From contig NZ_RCWC01000001.1 in the NCBI RefSeq assembly GCF_018448935.1, positions 62,001-126,000 on the forward strand: a stretch of DNA of 64,000 nt, read 5' to 3'. This DNA is from Photorhabdus noenieputensis. Lineage in GTDB: Bacteria; Pseudomonadota; Gammaproteobacteria; Enterobacterales; Enterobacteriaceae. Positions 29,856 through 38,864 of the stretch are shown piece after piece; position 1 is the stretch's first letter, and each line of letters opens with the position of its first letter. A model generated the notes under the pieces. That model did not search any database and had not been told where the DNA came from. It saw nothing but the letters and a program-made list of their open reading frames with translations. The translations under genes and the position numbers were made by a program.

Positions 29856-30774
29856 TTTATATTATGTTTTTAGTTTTCACTTTATTATTTGTAATAACTG
29901 ATTTAGCATTGTAATATTATATATATGAAATAAAACTGGATTATAATTATCTTTTCTTGCTTTTTAGAGCTGTGTTTTATGCATGTGTATGGAGTTCCTT
30001 ATTTTATTATATCTATTCGAGTTAAAAGAACATTTATAAAGTAATGATTAAAATTAAACTATTTTGCAAGCAATATTCAACAGGAAACAATAATAGGTAA
30101 ATATTTTGTATCTAATATTTATTCAAAAAATATGAAAATAAAAATTATCATAGCCTTGTGAATTGTCCCAAAAAATTAGACAATTTAAATCACGCGCGTT
30201 TATTAGGGTCTGAATCCTGTATTTTTCTGGGCTCAGACTATTTAATTTCTACTTGATTCGTAAGCATGCGAAGAAAAAGGGTAACAATGTTATGGTTAAG
30301 AGAATTTGCAGTTCAGTTATTAATAGCATAATGATTTTGGCTGCTAATTATTTTTTTACAATCAAATAAGCGTCTCAATATTATACTGAGATGATCAATG
30401 CTGGAAAAGGGGATAATTCAAAGGTTGTATATAATTTGGGGAGTAATTCTGTCGGTAAATAAATATTCATATATTGAAAGGTGTAAAGGTGGTTAATTTA
30501 TTCCTTATCAGATAGATATGAACTTGGTATAACAATGATATAGGAGAGCTAGGGAAACTGATTTTTATATTAAGATTGTTTTTCAGTTAGCCATGAATTT
30601 TATTTTTTATCTGGGGAGTTTAATTCTTTTCAATAAAATTTCTTGCTTTGTTTAAAATTAATAACTTTTGGAGAGTTTATTGATAAAATAGAATGTTGAT
30701 TCATATATTATTATTGGGGTGATTTATGTTCAGATAGTGGAATAATTAAATCACATTTTTATTGTTATAAATAG
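29856..30774. other. 0.9-kb AT-rich gene-free region
   Basis: No reading frame longer than about 25 codons has family features. Notable elements are a GTCTGA/TCAGAC inverted repeat (30208-30213 and 30233-30238) and a 25-codon frame with a hydrophobic stretch at about 30292-30369 that I do not regard as a supported gene. It is the longest gene-free stretch in the window, in a position where E. coli genes such as endA/galP could have been lost. It may host an unannotated small RNA or degraded DNA. Confidence 0.5.
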
Positions 30775-31299
30775 TTATAAATTAGGATTGAGAGAATCAA
30801 TTGATTTAGCAATAAGCTTTTTTCCGCATTTTTGGCAGATATAATGACTTTTTCCTCTCAGAATTTTATTATGGCGTCGTAGGGTTAGTTCATGTTGCTG
30901 GCAACTACAGTAATAAGTAAAAGTTTGACTACGTACTGAATCGATTTTAAATTTGTGTGTACGGTTAGCTGGAACGCTCAGTACTTCTTCCATCATCCAA
31001 CGCCACTGTTTTCCATGTGGAGGCACTTTCCCAAAGTAGCGATAAACCAATAGATGAGCTAATTCGTGAGGCACAACTTCATCAATAAAAGCTTGTTGAT
31101 TTTCAATCAATAACACGGGATTCAGGCGGATTTCCCAATTTTTTATATAGGCACTGCCTGCGGTAGTTCCCCGCTGGCGGTAGTTTATTGTAGGTTCAGG
31201 AAAATCACGGTTGAGATATAAATTTGCCTGTAGCAGTTTTTGCCGCAAAGTGTTCATAACGGCTTGTTGTAAGGAAATTGGAATGCTAGCTGATTTCAT
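30775..31299 (-). CDS. sprT: SprT family zinc metalloprotein
   Basis: SprT-like protein with a zincin motif '[16 protein letters not shown]' (HELAH) and a C-terminal zinc ribbon with two Cys pairs ('[17 protein letters not shown]' and '[10 protein letters not shown]'). It is related to the eukaryotic SPRTN/Spartan proteases; E. coli SprT's role is poorly defined (linked to the bolA stationary-phase effect). It has 174 residues against 165, with a small C-terminal extension. Downstream of metK as in E. coli, but galP and endA are missing. Confidence 0.92.
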   Translation of the reverse strand: MKSASIPISLQQAVMNTLRQKLLQANLYLNRDFPEPTINYRQRGTTAGSAYIKNWEIRLNPVLLIENQQAFIDEVVPHELAHLLVYRYFGKVPPHGKQWRWMMEEVLSVPANRTHKFKIDSVRSQTFTYYCSCQQHELTLRRHNKILRGKSHYICQKCGKKLIAKSIDSLNPNL

Positions 31300-31402
31300 G
31301 TGTTGAAAATAAATAAATGAGGATTAGTTAATTTTATTAGAAATCCTTGAACAACCGATAATAATATTTTTAAGGACTCTTCAATCGTCAGCTAATGCTA
31401 AA

Positions 31403-31437
31403 AAAAGCCTGGTTCAGTTATCTAAACCGGGCTTTTA
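31403..31437. terminator. Terminator after metK, bidirectional form
   Basis: AAAGCCTGGTT and AACCGGGCTTT make an 11-bp stem with one T-G position and a 12-nt loop. On the minus strand it is followed by TTTTTTAG, so it ends metK transcription before sprT. Confidence 0.88.
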
Positions 31438-31442
31438 TATTT

Positions 31443-32615
31443 TTACATATTCATCGCTGATAATTTCAGACCCGCAGCATCACGCAGTGCTTCTGCTTTA
31501 TCAGTGGCTTCCCACGGGAACTGTGGACGACCAAAATGACCGTAAGCGGCAGTATCACGATAGATTGGGTGTAATAGATCCAGCATCTGAATCAAACCGT
31601 GAGGGCGTAAATCAAAGAATTCACGTACCAGCAGAGTCAGAGTTGCTGTTGAAACTTTTTCAGTGCCGAATGTTTCCACCATGATGGATGTGGGTTCTGC
31701 AACGCCGATAGCGTAAGAAACTTGAATTTCACAACGATCCGCCAGACCAGCAGCAACAATATTTTTTGCCACATAGCGTGCAGCATAAGCCGCTGAACGG
31801 TCAACTTTGGATGGATCTTTACCGGAGAATGCTCCGCCACCATGACGTGCCATGCCACCGTAAGTATCTACGATAATTTTACGGCCAGTCAGACCACAGT
31901 CACCCATTGGGCCACCAATGACAAAACGACCGGTTGGGTTAATGAAATATTTGGTTGTTGGATTTAACCATTCAGCGGGCAGAACCGGTTTGATGATCTC
32001 TTCCATGACAGCTTCTTGCAGATCTTTCTGACTAATATTTTCAGCATGCTGTGTGGAAAGTACAACCGCGTCAACGCCGACAATTTTGTCGTTATTGTAT
32101 TGGAAAGTGACTTGGCTTTTAGCATCGGGGCGTAACCACGGCAGTACACCATTTTTCCGAACTTCAGCTTGACGCTGAACCAAACGGTGCGCATAGGTGA
32201 TGGGCGCAGGCATGAGTACGTCAGTTTCGTTGGTTGCATAACCAAACATTAGCCCTTGGTCGCCAGCACCTTGTTGCAGGGGATCTTCACGGTCAACACC
32301 TTGGTTAATATCCGGTGACTGTTTACCAATGGCACTTAATACTGCACATGAGTTTGCATCAAAACCCATTTCAGAATTAACATAACCAATCTCTCGAACT
32401 GTTTGTCGCGTAATTTCTTCAATATCAACCCAAGCGCTGGTAGTAATTTCACCACCAACCATGACCATGCCAGTTTTAACATAGGTTTCACAGGCAACTC
32501 GTGCTTTTGGATCTTGTTCCAGAATAGCATCAAGAACGGCATCAGATATTTGGTCTGCAATTTTATCAGGATGCCCTTCGGAAACAGACTCGGAAGTGAA
32601 AAGGTATGTGGTCAT
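31443..32615 (-). CDS. metK: S-adenosylmethionine synthase
   Basis: Makes SAM from methionine and ATP; feeds methylation, polyamine synthesis and the LuxS cycle encoded elsewhere in this window. Motifs '[17 protein letters not shown]', '[12 protein letters not shown]' and '[19 protein letters not shown]' are intact. It has 390 residues against 384, with a short C-terminal extension ('SAMNM'). MetJ-like boxes lie upstream. It is divergent from speA, as in E. coli. Confidence 0.99.
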   Translation of the reverse strand: MTTYLFTSESVSEGHPDKIADQISDAVLDAILEQDPKARVACETYVKTGMVMVGGEITTSAWVDIEEITRQTVREIGYVNSEMGFDANSCAVLSAIGKQSPDINQGVDREDPLQQGAGDQGLMFGYATNETDVLMPAPITYAHRLVQRQAEVRKNGVLPWLRPDAKSQVTFQYNNDKIVGVDAVVLSTQHAENISQKDLQEAVMEEIIKPVLPAEWLNPTTKYFINPTGRFVIGGPMGDCGLTGRKIIVDTYGGMARHGGGAFSGKDPSKVDRSAAYAARYVAKNIVAAGLADRCEIQVSYAIGVAEPTSIMVETFGTEKVSTATLTLLVREFFDLRPHGLIQMLDLLHPIYRDTAAYGHFGRPQFPWEATDKAEALRDAAGLKLSAMNM

Positions 32616-32655
32616 TATATAACGTTACCTTAAAATATAATTTCAGTTTGGAAAT

Positions 32656-32679
32656 GGATGGATTAACATCTAGATGGCT
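32656..32679 (-). promoter_or_regulatory. Candidate tandem MetJ boxes upstream of metK
   Basis: On the minus strand three contiguous 8-mers, AGCCATCT, AGATGTTA and ATCCATCC, match the met box AGACGTCT at six, five and four positions. Contiguous imperfect 8-mers are how MetJ sites look, and metK is a MetJ target in E. coli. They lie 41-64 bp upstream of the start. Confidence 0.5.
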
Positions 32680-32936
32680 ATTCTAGGGTAATTCTTATCC
32701 ATGTGCTAGATTTTTTTAGTTCAGCGAGTAATTTTCATCTGGTGAATGAATAATTTCTTAGTTTATATGCCAGTTTTGTGCAATTTCATTTTGCAATTTT
32801 ATGTGATTGCGAGTATAAACAGCGGCCGTAGTTGAACTATTTGTGCTACAGACTCGCAGAAAGCTAAATAGCTTCTGTTTCTCAATCGAGAAAATGGCTC
32901 CTTAAATATGAGTCATGTGTGGGGGTGAATGGGGTA

Positions 32937-33095
32937 ATGAACCATTATCTGCTGATTGCTAATGGCCAACAGCCACACTTGTCGTCGGATGTATCCGCGT
33001 CTTTTTCCTTTCTTTTCAATATGTCTTTAATTCGATGTTATCTGTTGTCTGCAAACAGGCCGGATATGTCGGACAGGCGTATTGTCACTCGGTAA
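32937..33095 (+). CDS. Candidate 52-aa leader peptide upstream of speA
   Basis: A frame from ATG 32937 to TAA 33095, preceded by the purine-rich GGGGGTGAATGGGGTA. I do not recognise the peptide ('MNHYLLIANGQQPHLSSD...'). Its last 14 residues, 'ANRPDMSDRRIVTR', hold four of its five arginines and end on an arginine codon before the stop. Eleven bases after the stop is a hairpin plus T-run (33106-33130), and speA, encoding arginine decarboxylase, starts 153 bp after the stop. This fits a leader peptide that senses arginine or a polyamine and controls speA. It is inference; an alternative is a chance frame. Confidence 0.42.
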   Translation: MNHYLLIANGQQPHLSSDVSASFSFLFNMSLIRCYLLSANRPDMSDRRIVTR

Positions 33096-33105
33096 TTTTG
33101 TCATT

Positions 33106-33130
33106 GTTTAGTAGTAACTAAACGCTTTTT
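33106..33130 (+). terminator. Candidate attenuator terminator in the speA leader
   Basis: GTTTAGT (33106-33112) and ACTAAAC (33117-33123) form a perfect 7-bp stem with an AGTA loop, followed after GC by TTTTT. It is inside the leader, 117 bp upstream of speA and just after the candidate leader peptide, so it would cut off speA transcription unless antagonised. Confidence 0.55.
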
Positions 33131-33247
33131 ACAACCTGAGAGCATGCTGTTCCCTGATATTTCTCAACGCGCGAGATTATAGCGTTTTGGGGTATTTATT
33201 AATTACAGGCGAAGGCGAAAAACTCTAACTCCCTTAAGGAGACTGCC

Positions 33248-35152
33248 ATGAATGATAATATCGCTCGTAAAATGCAACAGACTTACAATATTGCATATTG
33301 GGGAGGGAGTTACTACTACGTCAATGATCTTGGCAATGTTAGTGTGTGTCCAAATCCTGATTTGCCAAGGGCAAGGATTGATCTTGCGGAATTGGTGAAA
33401 AGAGTTCAACAGGAGCAGAAACATTTGCGCTTGCCAGCGCTATTTTGTTTCCCTCAGATCCTGCAACATCGTTTGCGTTCAATCAACGCGGCATTTAAAC
33501 GTGCTAGAGAGTCATATGGTTATAAAGGCGATTACTTTTTAGTTTATCCCATTAAAGTTAACCAACAACGCCGGGTTATTGAATCACTGGCCAGTTCCGG
33601 CGAACCTTTAGGGCTTGAGGCTGGCTCCAAAGCAGAGCTAATGGCGGTGTTAGCGCATGCGGGTATGACTCGTACCGTTATCGTGTGTAATGGATATAAA
33701 GATCGTGAATATATTCGTCTGGCGCTAATAGGTGAAAAGTTAGGCCACAAGGTTTATTTGGTGATCGAAAAAATGTCTGAGATTGCCCAAGTATTGGAAG
33801 AAGCTGAACGATTGAATGTGATCCCGCGTTTGGGAGTCCGTGCACGTTTGGCATCTCAGGGGTCAGGTAAATGGCAGGCCAGTGGCGGTGAAAAATCGAA
33901 GTTTGGGCTGGCGGCAACTCAGGTATTGCAATTGGTCGAGACTTTGCGCGCAGTGGATCGACTTGATAGCCTGCAATTGTTGCATTTTCACCTTGGCTCA
34001 CAGTTGGCAAATATCCGTGATATCGCAACAGGCGTCCGTGAGTCAGCGCGTTTTTATGTCGAGTTACATAAACTCGGGGTAAATATTCAATGTTTTGATG
34101 TTGGTGGTGGACTGGGTGTCGATTATGAAGGGACCCGTTCTCAATCTGATTGTTCTGTGAATTATGGGTTGAATGAATATGCCAACAATGTTATTTGGGG
34201 GATTGGTGATGCTTGTGATGAACATGGTTTACCCCATCCGACTGTTATCACAGAATCCGGTCGTGCCCTGACGGCTCATCATACTGTCTTGGTCTCCAAT
34301 GTTATTGGGGTTGAGCGTAATGAGTTTACGCAGACGACGCCACCGGCAGAGGATGCTTCCCGTCCGCTCACCAGTTTGTGGGAAACATGGCAGGAGATGC
34401 ATTCAGAAGGAAATAGACGCTCTTTACGTGAATCGTTGCATGATGGTCAGCTTGATCTACATGATGTTCATACACAATATGCTCATGGCATGTTGGATTT
34501 GACGGAACGAGCATGGGCGGAAGAGTTATATCTGAATATTTGTCGCCGTATTCAACAGGATCTTGATCCAAGCAACCGTGCTCACCGGCCAATTATTGAT
34601 GAGCTGCAAGAGCGTATGGCAGACAAATTCTATGTGAATTTTTCACTGTTTCAGTCTATGCCTGATGCATGGGGTATCGACCAGTTGTTTCCTGTGTTAC
34701 CCATTGAGGGGCTGGATAAGCCGTTGGATCGCCGTGCGGTATTGTTAGATATCACCTGTGATTCCGATGGTATTATTGATCATTATGTGGATGGTGATGG
34801 TGTAGCCGCGACAATGCCGATGCCCGCTTATGATCCTGATTGCCCGCCAATGATTGGTTTTTTTATGGTGGGAGCATATCAGGAAATTCTTGGCAATATG
34901 CATAACCTGTTTGGCGATACAGCGGCTATTGATGTTTATGTATTCGATAATGGCGAAGTGACCTATAACCAAAGTGAAGAGGGGGATTCAGTCGCGGATA
35001 TGCTGCAATATGTGAAACTGGACCCTAACGTACTGATGGCTCGCTTCCGTGATCAAGTAAAAGGCGCGGATTTAGATACGAGTTTGCAAGAGCAATTCTT
35101 GCTGGAATTTGAAAGTGGTCTTTATGGCTACACATATCTGGAAGATGAATAA
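33248..35152 (+). CDS. speA: Biosynthetic arginine decarboxylase
   Basis: PLP enzyme making agmatine from arginine, first step of the agmatine route to putrescine. Fold III (alanine-racemase-like barrel) with the PLP lysine in '[13 protein letters not shown]', '[16 protein letters not shown]', 'LLHFHLGSQ', '[14 protein letters not shown]' and '[16 protein letters not shown]'. It has 634 residues. The ATG at 33248 has TAAGGAG nine bases upstream. speB follows in the same direction with 171 bp between, as in E. coli. The agmatinase partner makes the pathway complete. Confidence 0.97.
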   Translation: MNDNIARKMQQTYNIAYWGGSYYYVNDLGNVSVCPNPDLPRARIDLAELVKRVQQEQKHLRLPALFCFPQILQHRLRSINAAFKRARESYGYKGDYFLVYPIKVNQQRRVIESLASSGEPLGLEAGSKAELMAVLAHAGMTRTVIVCNGYKDREYIRLALIGEKLGHKVYLVIEKMSEIAQVLEEAERLNVIPRLGVRARLASQGSGKWQASGGEKSKFGLAATQVLQLVETLRAVDRLDSLQLLHFHLGSQLANIRDIATGVRESARFYVELHKLGVNIQCFDVGGGLGVDYEGTRSQSDCSVNYGLNEYANNVIWGIGDACDEHGLPHPTVITESGRALTAHHTVLVSNVIGVERNEFTQTTPPAEDASRPLTSLWETWQEMHSEGNRRSLRESLHDGQLDLHDVHTQYAHGMLDLTERAWAEELYLNICRRIQQDLDPSNRAHRPIIDELQERMADKFYVNFSLFQSMPDAWGIDQLFPVLPIEGLDKPLDRRAVLLDITCDSDGIIDHYVDGDGVAATMPMPAYDPDCPPMIGFFMVGAYQEILGNMHNLFGDTAAIDVYVFDNGEVTYNQSEEGDSVADMLQYVKLDPNVLMARFRDQVKGADLDTSLQEQFLLEFESGLYGYTYLEDE

Positions 35153-35224
35153 TTTTCTGGTGTTAATTAAGCCTCCTGTATACAGATAACGTTATTTATA
35201 TAAACCAGAATGCTGAGATGCAGA

Positions 35225-35256
35225 GAAATGGGGTTATTCCAGAAATACCCCATTTC
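35225..35256 (+). other. Intercistronic hairpin between speA and speB
   Basis: GAAATGGGGT (35225-35234) and ACCCCATTTC (35247-35256) form a perfect 10-bp stem with a 12-nt loop. No T-run follows, so it is probably an mRNA processing or stability element within speAB and not a terminator. Confidence 0.55.
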
Positions 35257-35323
35257 GTCATGGCATAGGTATTCTGGCATTAAATAGCTTTGTTCTGTCG
35301 GGAAACTTTTGAGGATATATCTC

Positions 35324-36247
35324 ATGACAATAAGTACCTTGGGCAACCAACAAGATGACTCTCTGGTTTCTAATGCCTTCGGTTTCCTGCGCTTTCCGCT
35401 GAATTTCCAGCCATATTCCAGCGATGCAGAGTGGGTAATTACTGGCGTGCCATTTGACATGGCAACATCGGGCCGTGCAGGTAGTCGCCACGGGCCTGCG
35501 GCCATTCGTCAGGTTTCTACTAACTTGGCATGGGAAAGCAGCCGCTGGCCGTGGGATTTTAAATTACGCAATTGTCTTAAAGTTGTAGATTGTGGTGATG
35601 TGGTCTTCAACTTTGGTGATGCTCAGGATATGAGTGATAAATTACAAGCTCATGCTGAAAAAGTGCTGGCTTCCGGTAAGCGTATGCTCACTTTTGGTGG
35701 TGACCACTTTATTACTTTGCCTTTGTTACGCGCTCATGCCAAACACTTCGGCAAAATGGCTCTGGTTCATTTTGATGCTCATGCTGATACCTATCCAAAC
35801 GGTAGCCAATTTGATCACGGTACCATGTTCTATCATGCGCCAATTGAAGGGTTAATCGATCCACATCATTCAGTACAAATTGGTATTCGTACTGAACATG
35901 GACGGGACAATGGTTTTACGGTACTGGATGCTGATCAGGTTAATGACCGTAGTGTGGATGATTTGCTTGCTCAGATAAAAGAGACGGTTGGTGATATGCC
36001 GGTTTATCTGACTTTCGATATCGATTGTCTTGATCCCGCTTTTGCACCAGGTACGGGTACCCCCGTCATTGGTGGTTTGACAACGGATCGGGCACTGAAA
36101 TTACTGCGTGGTTTGCAACCACTAAATATTGTCGGTATGGATGTGGTGGAAGTTGCTCCAGCTTATGATCAGTCTGAAATTACGGCTCTGGCAGGTGCGA
36201 CTATTGCACTGGAGATGCTTTATTTACAGGCGGCTAAGAAGCGTTAA
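35324..36247 (+). CDS. speB: Agmatinase
   Basis: Binuclear manganese ureohydrolase that turns agmatine into putrescine and urea. Metal-binding motifs are 'GGDHFITLP', '[10 protein letters not shown]' and '[17 protein letters not shown]'. I choose the ATG at 35324 (GAGGAT Shine-Dalgarno), giving 307 residues (E. coli 306), over an in-frame TTG five codons earlier. Second gene of speAB. Confidence 0.97.
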   Translation: MTISTLGNQQDDSLVSNAFGFLRFPLNFQPYSSDAEWVITGVPFDMATSGRAGSRHGPAAIRQVSTNLAWESSRWPWDFKLRNCLKVVDCGDVVFNFGDAQDMSDKLQAHAEKVLASGKRMLTFGGDHFITLPLLRAHAKHFGKMALVHFDAHADTYPNGSQFDHGTMFYHAPIEGLIDPHHSVQIGIRTEHGRDNGFTVLDADQVNDRSVDDLLAQIKETVGDMPVYLTFDIDCLDPAFAPGTGTPVIGGLTTDRALKLLRGLQPLNIVGMDVVEVAPAYDQSEITALAGATIALEMLYLQAAKKR

Positions 36248-36382
36248 GTAGTACATAGTTTTATATAGTCTTAGGGGATAGTGAAATAAGCTCGTATTGA
36301 GTTGTGGCGCTATCCCCTTCAAACTCGGCAATTATTTGGGTTGGTGTAACCTTTATATGTTTTTTGGTACCTTTATCATGTT

Positions 36383-36616
36383 TCACTTGCTACCTTCAAA
36401 CATGAGCTGAATTTCCCGATCTGCATCAAAAAAATCTTCTCCTATGGTAATAAGATCTTCGAATCCTCCAGGAACTCTATCTGGTTGGGCTATTGGTACA
36501 ATCTGGACATAAGGCTTGCCAGCTTTGGCTATGATGATAACTTCACCACTGACAGCTTTGTCAGCTAGTTGGCTTAAGTTACTTTTAACTTCACGTATAT
36601 TTGTTTGGATAGTCAT
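36383..36616 (-). CDS. Phd/YefM-family antitoxin without a visible toxin partner
   Basis: A 77-residue protein with the prevent-host-death pattern: N-terminal 'NIREVKSNLSQLADKAVSGEVIIIAKAGKPYVQIVP', a dimerising DNA-binding fold that in operons of this type represses its own promoter, plus an acidic C-terminal arm ('FEDLITIGEDFFDADREIQ') that would neutralise a toxin. Such antitoxins are usually followed by a PIN (VapC) or RelE/YoeB toxin. Here only 135 bp separate its stop from the 3' end of the convergent speB, and no toxin-like frame is seen. It appears to be an orphan or the remnant of a toxin-antitoxin pair. Confidence 0.8.
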   Translation of the reverse strand: MTIQTNIREVKSNLSQLADKAVSGEVIIIAKAGKPYVQIVPIAQPDRVPGGFEDLITIGEDFFDADREIQLMFEGSK

Positions 36617-36787
36617 AATAAAAAGCTCTCATATTTGGCTAGATTAGCTAGGTACAATAAAAAATGCCGGAATAACCGGCAATTTTTTTGCGACATAAAG
36701 TTGAGATGCCGCAGTACTGAACTGGGCATCTATGACGTACTTTTCAAATCAAAGAATGATATTTTTTAGCGTTATTTAGCGCTATTT

Positions 36788-37501
36788 CTAATTTCTTTTC
36801 TTTTTCCCGCGCATGAGATTCAGTGTTTCTACTGCCATTGAGAAGAACATAGCAAAATAGATGTAACCTTTAGGTACATGCACTTGTACGCTTTCCAGAA
36901 TAAGGGTAAAGCCTACAAGGATTAGGAATGACAGCGCCAGCATTTTGACGGAAGGGTGACGGTCAACGAATTCGCCGATAGGACGAGCGGCTAGCATCAT
37001 AACACCGACGGCTATGATAACGGCTGCCATCATAATGAATAGGTGATCGGACAGACCAACAGCGGTAATGACTGAATCTAGGCTGAAAATAATGTCCAGC
37101 AACATAATCTGGATGATAGCCCCCAGGAAGGAGTGAATAGGGCGTTTTAGCTCTCCTTCATTGTCACCTTCGATCGCTTCGTGGATTTCTTTGCTGGCTT
37201 TCCAGATCAGGAACAGACCGCCAAAGAATAGGATTAGGTCACGGGCAGAAATATCATGTTCAAAAATTGTCAATATCGGGTAGGTTAGCCGAATAACCCA
37301 GGCAATAGATGCTAACAGCGCCAGGCGCATTAGCATTGCACCCATTAGTCCGATCTTACGTGCTCTATTTTGTTGATGGTTAGGGAGTTTTGCCACAACA
37401 AGTGACAAAAAGATAATGTTATCAATCCCTAAAACGATTTCTAGAATTGTCAGGGTGGCAAGTGCCATCCAAGCTTGGGGATCAACAATCCATTCTAACA
37501 T
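36788..37501 (-). CDS. ygdQ: TerC-family integral membrane protein YgdQ
   Basis: A 237-residue inner-membrane protein with about seven hydrophobic segments and the TerC motifs 'LEIVLGIDNIIFLS' and 'LDIIFSLDSVITAVG', whose aspartates are in the membrane. TerC proteins are tied to tellurite resistance and, more recently, manganese export; the role of YgdQ itself is not established. It is next to mutH, as in E. coli, and has the same length. Confidence 0.9.
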   Translation of the reverse strand: MLEWIVDPQAWMALATLTILEIVLGIDNIIFLSLVVAKLPNHQQNRARKIGLMGAMLMRLALLASIAWVIRLTYPILTIFEHDISARDLILFFGGLFLIWKASKEIHEAIEGDNEGELKRPIHSFLGAIIQIMLLDIIFSLDSVITAVGLSDHLFIMMAAVIIAVGVMMLAARPIGEFVDRHPSVKMLALSFLILVGFTLILESVQVHVPKGYIYFAMFFSMAVETLNLMRGKKKRN

Positions 37502-37593
37502 TGCTTATTAAAACCTTAAGGTAAAAAGCTAATTATACGCGTGATTAGATGCAAGGTAAGTATGCCAATGTAAAAATCAATCAGAGCTCAACG

Positions 37594-38280
37594 TTAAATT
37601 AAGAAATGACGGGCCAGTAGAGGAGCAGTGAAATTTTTTCTCAGATAGAACCCGCGAGGCAGAGTCATAATAGGTTGGCCGTGTATTCCAATTGCTTCGG
37701 TTAATGCTTTGCTGTTAGCCGCTTTTGGGCGTAACTGTAATACTTCGCCATGACGGGCGGTAACGCTCTCTACTTTGCCAAGCACGATAAAATCCATCAA
37801 TTCTTCCCAGTCGCGACGCAGTAACTCTTCCTCCTGTTGATTGGGACTCCACAATAAAGGGGAACCCACTCGGCGTTTGGCTAGAGGAATTTCCCGTTCA
37901 CCTTCAACAGGTATCCACAGCACCCGCGATAATTTGCGCCTGACATGGCAACTTGCCCAGGTAATGCCGCTGTTGCCTGTTAATGGTGCAACGCAGACAA
38001 ATGTTGTCTCCAGTGGATAACCTTTTCTGTCTACAGGGATGGTTTTAAGCTCAATACCGATATGTTCGAAATCTTGTTCTGGCTTACTGCCGGCACTCGC
38101 ACCGAGATAATATTCTAGCAACATGCCTACCCAGCCTTTATCTCGTTTCAGATTGGGTGGAATAGGTAAATTTGCTTTTGCCGCGAGTTCTCCCATTGAT
38201 AAGCCAGCCAGAAGTTGGGCGCATTCAAACAATTGTTGCTCATTGTCTGGTGGCGGTGGAGGGGAAAAAAGAGTGTTCAT
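37594..38280 (-). CDS. mutH: DNA mismatch repair endonuclease MutH
   Basis: Nicks the unmethylated strand at hemimethylated GATC sites when activated by MutL. The catalytic D-E-x-K pattern is seen in '[15 protein letters not shown]' (Asp, Glu, Lys near residues 69, 76 and 78). 228 residues against 229. A proline run near the N-terminus ('SPPPPPD') is typical. Its presence implies Dam-directed mismatch repair. Upstream lies the DnaA-box-rich interval described separately. Confidence 0.97.
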   Translation of the reverse strand: MNTLFSPPPPPDNEQQLFECAQLLAGLSMGELAAKANLPIPPNLKRDKGWVGMLLEYYLGASAGSKPEQDFEHIGIELKTIPVDRKGYPLETTFVCVAPLTGNSGITWASCHVRRKLSRVLWIPVEGEREIPLAKRRVGSPLLWSPNQQEEELLRRDWEELMDFIVLGKVESVTARHGEVLQLRPKAANSKALTEAIGIHGQPIMTLPRGFYLRKNFTAPLLARHFLI

Positions 38281-38474
38281 TTGGGATATCCGTTTTTTAG
38301 GTCAAAAAACAGCCTTAGTTTCTGTGAGTAATAAATCTGAGGTTCATACAATAGCTAAAAAGTGATAATAGCATGATATACAAACATTTTTTATTGCTGT
38401 TTCAAATATTGTAAAATTGACTGCCGTTCTTGTTCACCTATTGCCGGTAATAATGAACAGGATCTTACACCATG

Positions 38475-38483
38475 TTATCCACA
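38475..38483 (+). promoter_or_regulatory. DnaA box, perfect 9-mer
   Basis: TTATCCACA, the highest-affinity DnaA box sequence, on the plus strand. Confidence 0.85.
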
Positions 38484-38593
38484 GTTTTATGGGATAAGTA
38501 GACAAAAATGAGATCACTGGTTTGATTTACAGGTTTGACTCACACTTTTTTCTACAAAAACCGCTGTTTTTTGCTTAACTAAAAAGCATAACC

Positions 38594-38602
38594 TGTGGAT
38601 AA
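38594..38602 (-). promoter_or_regulatory. DnaA box, perfect 9-mer
   Basis: TGTGGATAA on the plus strand, i.e. a perfect TTATCCACA on the minus strand, facing the box at 38475. Confidence 0.85.
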
Positions 38603-38778
38603 CATGATCTTTGGTTGTTTTTTGTTCTTATCAACTAACGTTGTCCGTTATAGCTGTGATTGGCATTAGAAATAGCGAGGTAAATAGCCGCTATTTCAAT
38701 GAAAAATAAATACTATTTCATTTTTTGTCTATAGATTGATAATTCATAATATAAAGCTATACCTGAATTACCCCTGCC

Positions 38779-38813
38779 TTTTTCACATAGATATCCACAG
38801 AAAAAGTGAATAA
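38779..38813. promoter_or_regulatory. Compact cluster of three weaker DnaA-like boxes
   Basis: TTTTTCACA (fits TTWTNCACA), ATATCCACA (one mismatch to TTATCCACA) and the inverted AGTGAATAA (one mismatch to TTATTCACA) lie within 35 bp. Three close boxes of mixed orientation are what a DARS core needs. Confidence 0.5.
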
Positions 38814-38864
38814 AAGCGAGTTTGTACACCTGTGTATGTTCATAACTCTGGCCTTTTCTGTGAA

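Larger units (their letters stand above)
38281..38864. promoter_or_regulatory. DnaA-box-rich intergenic region, putative DARS2
   Basis: Two exact TTATCCACA 9-mers occur in opposite orientation (38475-38483 on +, 38594-38602 on -), and a compact group of weaker boxes, TTTTTCACA (38779-38787), ATATCCACA (38791-38799) and AGTGAATAA (38805-38813, minus strand), follows in AT-rich DNA. In E. coli the DnaA-reactivating sequence DARS2 is in the mutH-rppH intergenic region, i.e. at this same place upstream of mutH. I infer a homologous site that recharges ADP-DnaA to ATP-DnaA. No gene is seen in this 584-bp stretch, and I could not place the IHF and Fis sites with confidence. Confidence 0.65.

Noticed and set aside
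30292-30369. 25-codon frame with a hydrophobic core in the tyrA-sprT desert
   Set aside because: No clear Shine-Dalgarno or comparative support; such frames are expected by chance in AT-rich DNA.
36257-36386. 41-codon minus-strand frame overlapping the antitoxin stop as GTGA
   Set aside because: Its position fits a toxin, but the peptide has no PIN, RelE or HicA features and part of it is a terminator-like stem.
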